64,000 nt of DNA, taken from contig SCUB01000011.1 of the NCBI GenBank assembly GCA_004297465.1, positions 1 through 64,000 on the forward strand, read 5' to 3'. Below are positions 60,987-64,000 of the stretch, piece by piece. Each line of letters opens with the position of its first letter. The first letter of the stretch is position 1. The DNA comes from Xanthobacteraceae bacterium. GTDB taxonomy: Bacteria > Pseudomonadota > Alphaproteobacteria > Rhizobiales > Xanthobacteraceae. The position numbers and the translations under genes were made by a program. Under the pieces are notes generated by a model. That model had not been told where the DNA came from. It saw only the letters and a list, made by a program, of their open reading frames with translations, and ran no database searches.

Positions 60987-61852
60987 TCCGGATCGAGGGC
61001 CTGCGCAAGCGCTTTCGCGGCGCCGTGGTGGTCGACGGTATTGATCTCGCCATTCCGGCGGGGCAGCGCATGGCACTGGTCGGCTCCAACGGCGCCGGCA
61101 AGACCACGCTGATCCGCTGCCTGCTCGGCGAATACCATTACGAAGGCCGCATCACTGTCGACGGGCTGTCGCCGCACGGCGACCGCGCCGCGCTCCTGAT
61201 GCGCACCGCTTTCGTGCCGCAATTGCCGCCGCCGCTGCGCATGCCGGTCAGCGAGCTGGTGCGGTTCGTCGCGCGCGTCAGCGGTGTCGATCCGCGCGCG
61301 GTGGCAGCGATCGCCGAGCGGCTCAGCCTGCCGCTCGAGCCGATCCGCTCCCGCGCCTTTAACAAGCTGTCGGGCGGACAGAAGCAGAAGCTGCTGGTTG
61401 CAATCGCACTGGCGCGCGACGTCGATTTCCTGATCCTCGACGAGCCGGCGGCCAATCTCGATCCGCCGGCGCGCGCAGCGCTGTTCGATCTGATGGCCGA
61501 GCGCGGCGATGCCACCATGATCATTTCGAGCCATCGCATCGACGAGATCGCCGGGCTGGTCAACCGCGTGGTCGAACTGGACCGCGGCCGGGTGGCGCTC
61601 GACGACCATGTGGTTGAGACGCTGGCGCCCGACCGCCTGTTGCGCTGCGAGGTGCGGCTGGGCGCGCAGGAGCCGGTGTTCGCCCGCGCCGCGCTCGACT
61701 GGGGATTGCAGCCGGACGATTCCGGCCTGATGTGGCGCGGTGCGATTCCGGCGCCCGACCGGCTGCGTTTCCTGGGGTTCCTGACGCGCTATTCGGCGCT
61801 GATCGTCGCCATCCGGGTTGAGGAGCATGAGCATGCCGATGCATCGCCGTGA
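60983..61852 (+). CDS. nosF: NosF, ABC transporter ATP-binding protein
   Basis: The 289-residue ATPase has Walker A GSNGAGKTTLIR near residue 36, signature LSGGQKQK near 129, Walker B FLILDEPAANLDP near 149, and switch histidine in ISSHRIDEI near 183. NosF powers the NosFY exporter, which is needed for CuZ assembly, and works with NosD. The ATG at 60983 overlaps the nosH stop. The C-terminal ~80 residues form the small domain typical of exporter ATPases. Confidence 0.95.
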   Translation: MIRIEGLRKRFRGAVVVDGIDLAIPAGQRMALVGSNGAGKTTLIRCLLGEYHYEGRITVDGLSPHGDRAALLMRTAFVPQLPPPLRMPVSELVRFVARVSGVDPRAVAAIAERLSLPLEPIRSRAFNKLSGGQKQKLLVAIALARDVDFLILDEPAANLDPPARAALFDLMAERGDATMIISSHRIDEIAGLVNRVVELDRGRVALDDHVVETLAPDRLLRCEVRLGAQEPVFARAALDWGLQPDDSGLMWRGAIPAPDRLRFLGFLTRYSALIVAIRVEEHEHADASP

Positions 61853-62324
61853 CGTGCTTAGGCTCATGCTGCTGATGGGCGTCTCCGGCATCAGCCTCGG
61901 CGTGGCCGGATGCGGAAAGGACGAGTCGGGCAAGCCCCGGGCGATCAAGCTCGGCCGCGATGTCTGCGAGCACTGCACGATGCTGATCTCCGATCCCGCC
62001 TATGCGGCGCAGCTCTGGGACCCTGTCCGGGGGCAGCAGCATCTGTTCGACGACATCGGCTGTGCCACCATGTACGCCGCCGAGAACGGGATTCCCGACG
62101 GCCCGGAAACGCGCGTCTGGGTCGCCAGCTCCGAACGCCCCGGCGAATGGCTCGATGCCCGCGCCGCGTTCTTCCGCACCGACGCGCGCAGCCCGATGGG
62201 CTACAATTACGCGGCGATGGGCGGCGCCGGCGCGCAGCGCATCGACTTCACGACAATGCGGACCCAGGCGATCGAGCGCGGCCTGTGCCGGGCGCCCGGC
62301 GCGGAACGGATGCAGCGAGGCTGA
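61833..62324 (+). CDS. nosL: NosL, copper chaperone lipoprotein
   Basis: This 163-residue lipoprotein has a signal ending in the lipobox LGVAGC. The copper-binding region is CEHCTMLISD near residue 45, with Cys and Met of the NosL CxxCxM type, followed by FDDIGCATMY near 75. NosL is an outer- or inner-membrane lipoprotein that gives Cu(I) to the NosDFY complex. The ATG at 61833 was chosen because AGGAG is correctly spaced before it; ATG 61827 is also possible. The gene overlaps the end of nosF by 20 bp. Confidence 0.94.
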   Translation: MPMHRRDVLRLMLLMGVSGISLGVAGCGKDESGKPRAIKLGRDVCEHCTMLISDPAYAAQLWDPVRGQQHLFDDIGCATMYAAENGIPDGPETRVWVASSERPGEWLDARAAFFRTDARSPMGYNYAAMGGAGAQRIDFTTMRTQAIERGLCRAPGAERMQRG

Positions 62325-62330
62325 TTTCCC

Positions 62331-63227
62331 ATGCACCAGACATTGCTCTTGCGATCCCCCGCCGGTCCGGCGGCGCCGCTGGGCCCGCTGACGGTGTTTC
62401 TCGCCACCGCGCGGCTCGACATCACCGAGGCGTTCCGCGCGCGCTGGTTCCATTTCTATGCGCTGGTGTTCTGCGGCCTGGTCGGCGTGCTGCTGGGCTT
62501 CGGCCTCACCGAGTCGCGGGTGATGGGATTTCAGGGCCTGTCGCGCACGCTCGTCACCTACACCCAGCTTGCGATGGCGATCCTGCCGATCTTCGTGCTG
62601 ATCTCGACCGTGCGCACCATCGCCGGCGACCGCGAGGCCGGCGTCTATGAATACATGCTGGCGCTGCCGATTCCGCTCAGCGTGTGGTACGCTGGCCGCT
62701 TCGCTGGCCGCTTCGCTGGCCGCTTCGTCGTCAGCGTGCTGCCGGTGGTGCTGGCGCTCGTCATCGCCGCGCTGTGGGGCGTGGCGAACGGCGTCGGCGT
62801 GCCGTGGCGGCACCTCGCGCTCGACATCGGCCTGCTGGTGGTGCTGATCTGGTGCTTCCTCGGCATCAGCTTCCTGATCTCGACGCTGACGCGCTCGGCG
62901 GACGCCGCGCAGACGGTGGCGTTCGTGGTGTGGATCGTGCTCGTCGCCGCGCTCGATCTGGTGCTGCTGGGTCTCCTGATCCGCAAGCAGATTCCGGCCG
63001 AGGCCGTTGTCGGCATCGCGCTCATCAATCCGCTGCAGGTATTCCGCACCGGCTCGATGCTGCTGTTCGATCCGCAACTGGTGCTGCTGGGGCCGGCGGC
63101 ATGGACGCTGTTCGACATCTTCGGCGAACGCGGGTTCCTCATCTGGGCTTTCGTCTACCCGCTGCTGCTCGGTTTGTTGACGGCGAGCCTCGGCGCCATC
63201 ATATTCCGCCGCAGCGACCTGTCGTAA
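62331..63227 (+). CDS. nosY: NosY, ABC transporter permease
   Basis: This 298-residue permease has six hydrophobic helices and ISTVRTIAGDREAGVYEYMLALP near residue 88, the coupling region of NosY-type proteins. It forms the membrane part of NosDFY. Residues ~121-132 read AGRF three times, encoded by three exact copies of a 12-bp repeat (62691-62726); other NosY proteins normally have one such unit, so the first loop after the coupling helix is 8 residues longer here. It is the last nos gene of the set, 6 bp after nosL. Confidence 0.94.
   Translation: MHQTLLLRSPAGPAAPLGPLTVFLATARLDITEAFRARWFHFYALVFCGLVGVLLGFGLTESRVMGFQGLSRTLVTYTQLAMAILPIFVLISTVRTIAGDREAGVYEYMLALPIPLSVWYAGRFAGRFAGRFVVSVLPVVLALVIAALWGVANGVGVPWRHLALDIGLLVVLIWCFLGISFLISTLTRSADAAQTVAFVVWIVLVAALDLVLLGLLIRKQIPAEAVVGIALINPLQVFRTGSMLLFDPQLVLLGPAAWTLFDIFGERGFLIWAFVYPLLLGLLTASLGAIIFRRSDLS
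62691..62726 (+). repeat. 12-bp tandem repeat x3 inside nosY
   Basis: Three exact tandem copies of GCTGGCCGCTTC encode (AGRF)3. Length changes by slipped pairing would keep the frame. Confidence 0.95.
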
Positions 63228-63250
63228 AGGCCGCCGGAGATTTGTGATTC

Positions 63251-64000
63251 ATGCCCCTGCATGCCGAGACCGCCCTTTCGCCCGCGCAAGTCTGGTGGCT
63301 GGCCATCCGACCGCGTACGCTGACGCTGGCGGTGGTGCCGGTGCTGGTCGGCGCCGTGCTGGCCTGGCACGAGGCGCAGGTGTTCCGCGCGCTGCCCTTT
63401 ATCGCCGCGCTCGTCAGCGCGCTGGCGATTCAGATCGGCACCAACCTGCTCAACGACGCCAGCGACGGCGAGAACGGTTTCGACCGGCCCGGCCGGCTCG
63501 GGCCGCCGCGCATCACCGCGTCGGGCTGGGCAACGGCCGCCGAGGTCCGCCGCGCGGCGCTGGCCGCGTTTCTCGTGGCAACCGTCGCCGGCCTTTACTG
63601 CGTCGCGGTTGGCGGGTTACCGATCCTTGCCGTCGGTATCGCCTCGCTGCTGGCGGGCTGGGCCTATTCGCGCGGGCCGCTGCCGATCGCGGCGAGCGCA
63701 ACCGGCGAGGTATTCGTGCTGATCTTCTTCGGCGTCGCCGCGGTGGCCGGCACGGCCTGGCTGATGAGCCTCAAGCTGTCGCTGGCCGCGGTGATGTCGG
63801 GCATCCTGATCGGACTGCCATCCTCGGCGGTGCTGCTGATCAACAATCATCGCGACCGCGAAGCCGATGCCGCCGCGGGACGGCGCACGCTGGCGATCGT
63901 GCTCGGGCTCGAGGCGACGCGGCTGTTCTATGTCGGGTTGCTGACGCTGGCGGCGGTGATGGGCATCTTCGTCGCGCTGGCGCTCGGCAGCCCGTGGATG
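63251..64000 (+). CDS. menA: MenA-like prenyltransferase (1,4-dihydroxy-2-naphthoate polyprenyltransferase), 3' cut
   Basis: The first 250 codons of a UbiA-superfamily protein are visible. Many membrane helices and the two Asp-rich sites NLLNDASDGENGFD near residue 78 and NNHRDREADAAAGRRT near 198 are of the MenA type. MenA attaches the polyprenyl tail in menaquinone synthesis. It lies 23 bp after nosY, suggesting that it belongs to the same transcript. The stop lies outside the window. Assignment to other UbiA-like enzymes cannot be excluded without the end. Confidence 0.85.
   Translation, partial: MPLHAETALSPAQVWWLAIRPRTLTLAVVPVLVGAVLAWHEAQVFRALPFIAALVSALAIQIGTNLLNDASDGENGFDRPGRLGPPRITASGWATAAEVRRAALAAFLVATVAGLYCVAVGGLPILAVGIASLLAGWAYSRGPLPIAASATGEVFVLIFFGVAAVAGTAWLMSLKLSLAAVMSGILIGLPSSAVLLINNHRDREADAAAGRRTLAIVLGLEATRLFYVGLLTLAAVMGIFVALALGSPWM

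Overview
The window is high-GC DNA with alphaproteobacterial gene families and operon habits, most like Hyphomicrobiales (Bradyrhizobium/Rhodopseudomonas/Rhodoplanes relatives). This is a judgement from gene content, as no rRNA is present. The strain looks like a metabolically versatile facultative anaerobe: it carries a clade II type nitrous-oxide reductase cluster, a predicted haem-copper NO reductase, a putative anaerobic arylacetate pathway and several branched-chain/aromatic-acid type ABC uptake genes.

Layout. (1) 1-8.3 kb: the end of a 3-hydroxyacyl-CoA dehydrogenase and a thiolase, then a complete Liv-type ABC importer on the minus strand (two tandem substrate-binding proteins, LivH, LivM, LivG, and a LivF fused to a hemerythrin-like domain). 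A decayed livH 5' fragment between the two binding-protein genes records a tandem duplication. (2) 9-15 kb: a chemoreceptor, a Ser/Thr kinase-UspA fusion with a phosphoesterase, a TusA-like protein, MobB, MobA and tRNA-Ser(GGA). (3) 15.4-31.6 kb: a mosaic, more AT-rich island next to the tRNA. It holds an HNH-type protein, Vsr, a protein with two GHKL ATPase modules plus a receiver protein, two cytosine-5 methyltransferases, a Xre-type controller with an overlapping SacI-family restriction endonuclease, a HEPN-like protein, a frameshifted porin-like gene, a 3' half tRNA-fMet scar, a serine-recombinase module and phage/Fic remnants. (4) 31.6-44.4 kb: divergent units for a fused indolepyruvate-type 2-oxoacid:ferredoxin oxidoreductase and for a PadBCD-like molybdoenzyme (catalytic, Fe-S and NrfD-like subunits) with a hydrolase, a MoaD-like protein, a third LivK-like protein, an IclR regulator and a ThiF/MoeB-like E1 enzyme. 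(5) 44.4-49 kb: a translationally coupled five-gene operon (CuA subunit II, haem-copper subunit I with Asn at the usual Tyr position, SCO, membrane protein, formate/nitrite channel) behind a promoter whose -10 is overlapped by a near-perfect NsrR site. (6) 49-52.2 kb: a flavin-binding split-barrel protein, a secreted esterase and a polytopic membrane protein, with a ~200-bp duplicated segment on both sides of the first two. (7) 52.8-64 kb: nosZ, two dihaem cytochromes c, nosB-like, nosD, nosG, nosH, nosF, nosL, nosY, then a MenA-like prenyltransferase cut by the window end.

How they work together. Regions 5 and 7 would convert NO to N2O and N2O to N2. NosG/NosH and the neighbouring menA-like gene suggest a quinol-linked electron route. 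Region 4 can be read as alpha-oxidation of an arylacetyl-CoA to an arylglyoxylate and its oxidative decarboxylation to an aroyl-CoA, but the substrate is inferred. The candidate for an undescribed system is region 3: a Vsr - dual-GHKL/histidine-kinase-like - receiver operon packed against a SacI-type restriction-modification unit, which suggests that phosphotransfer signalling is part of a restriction-based defence.
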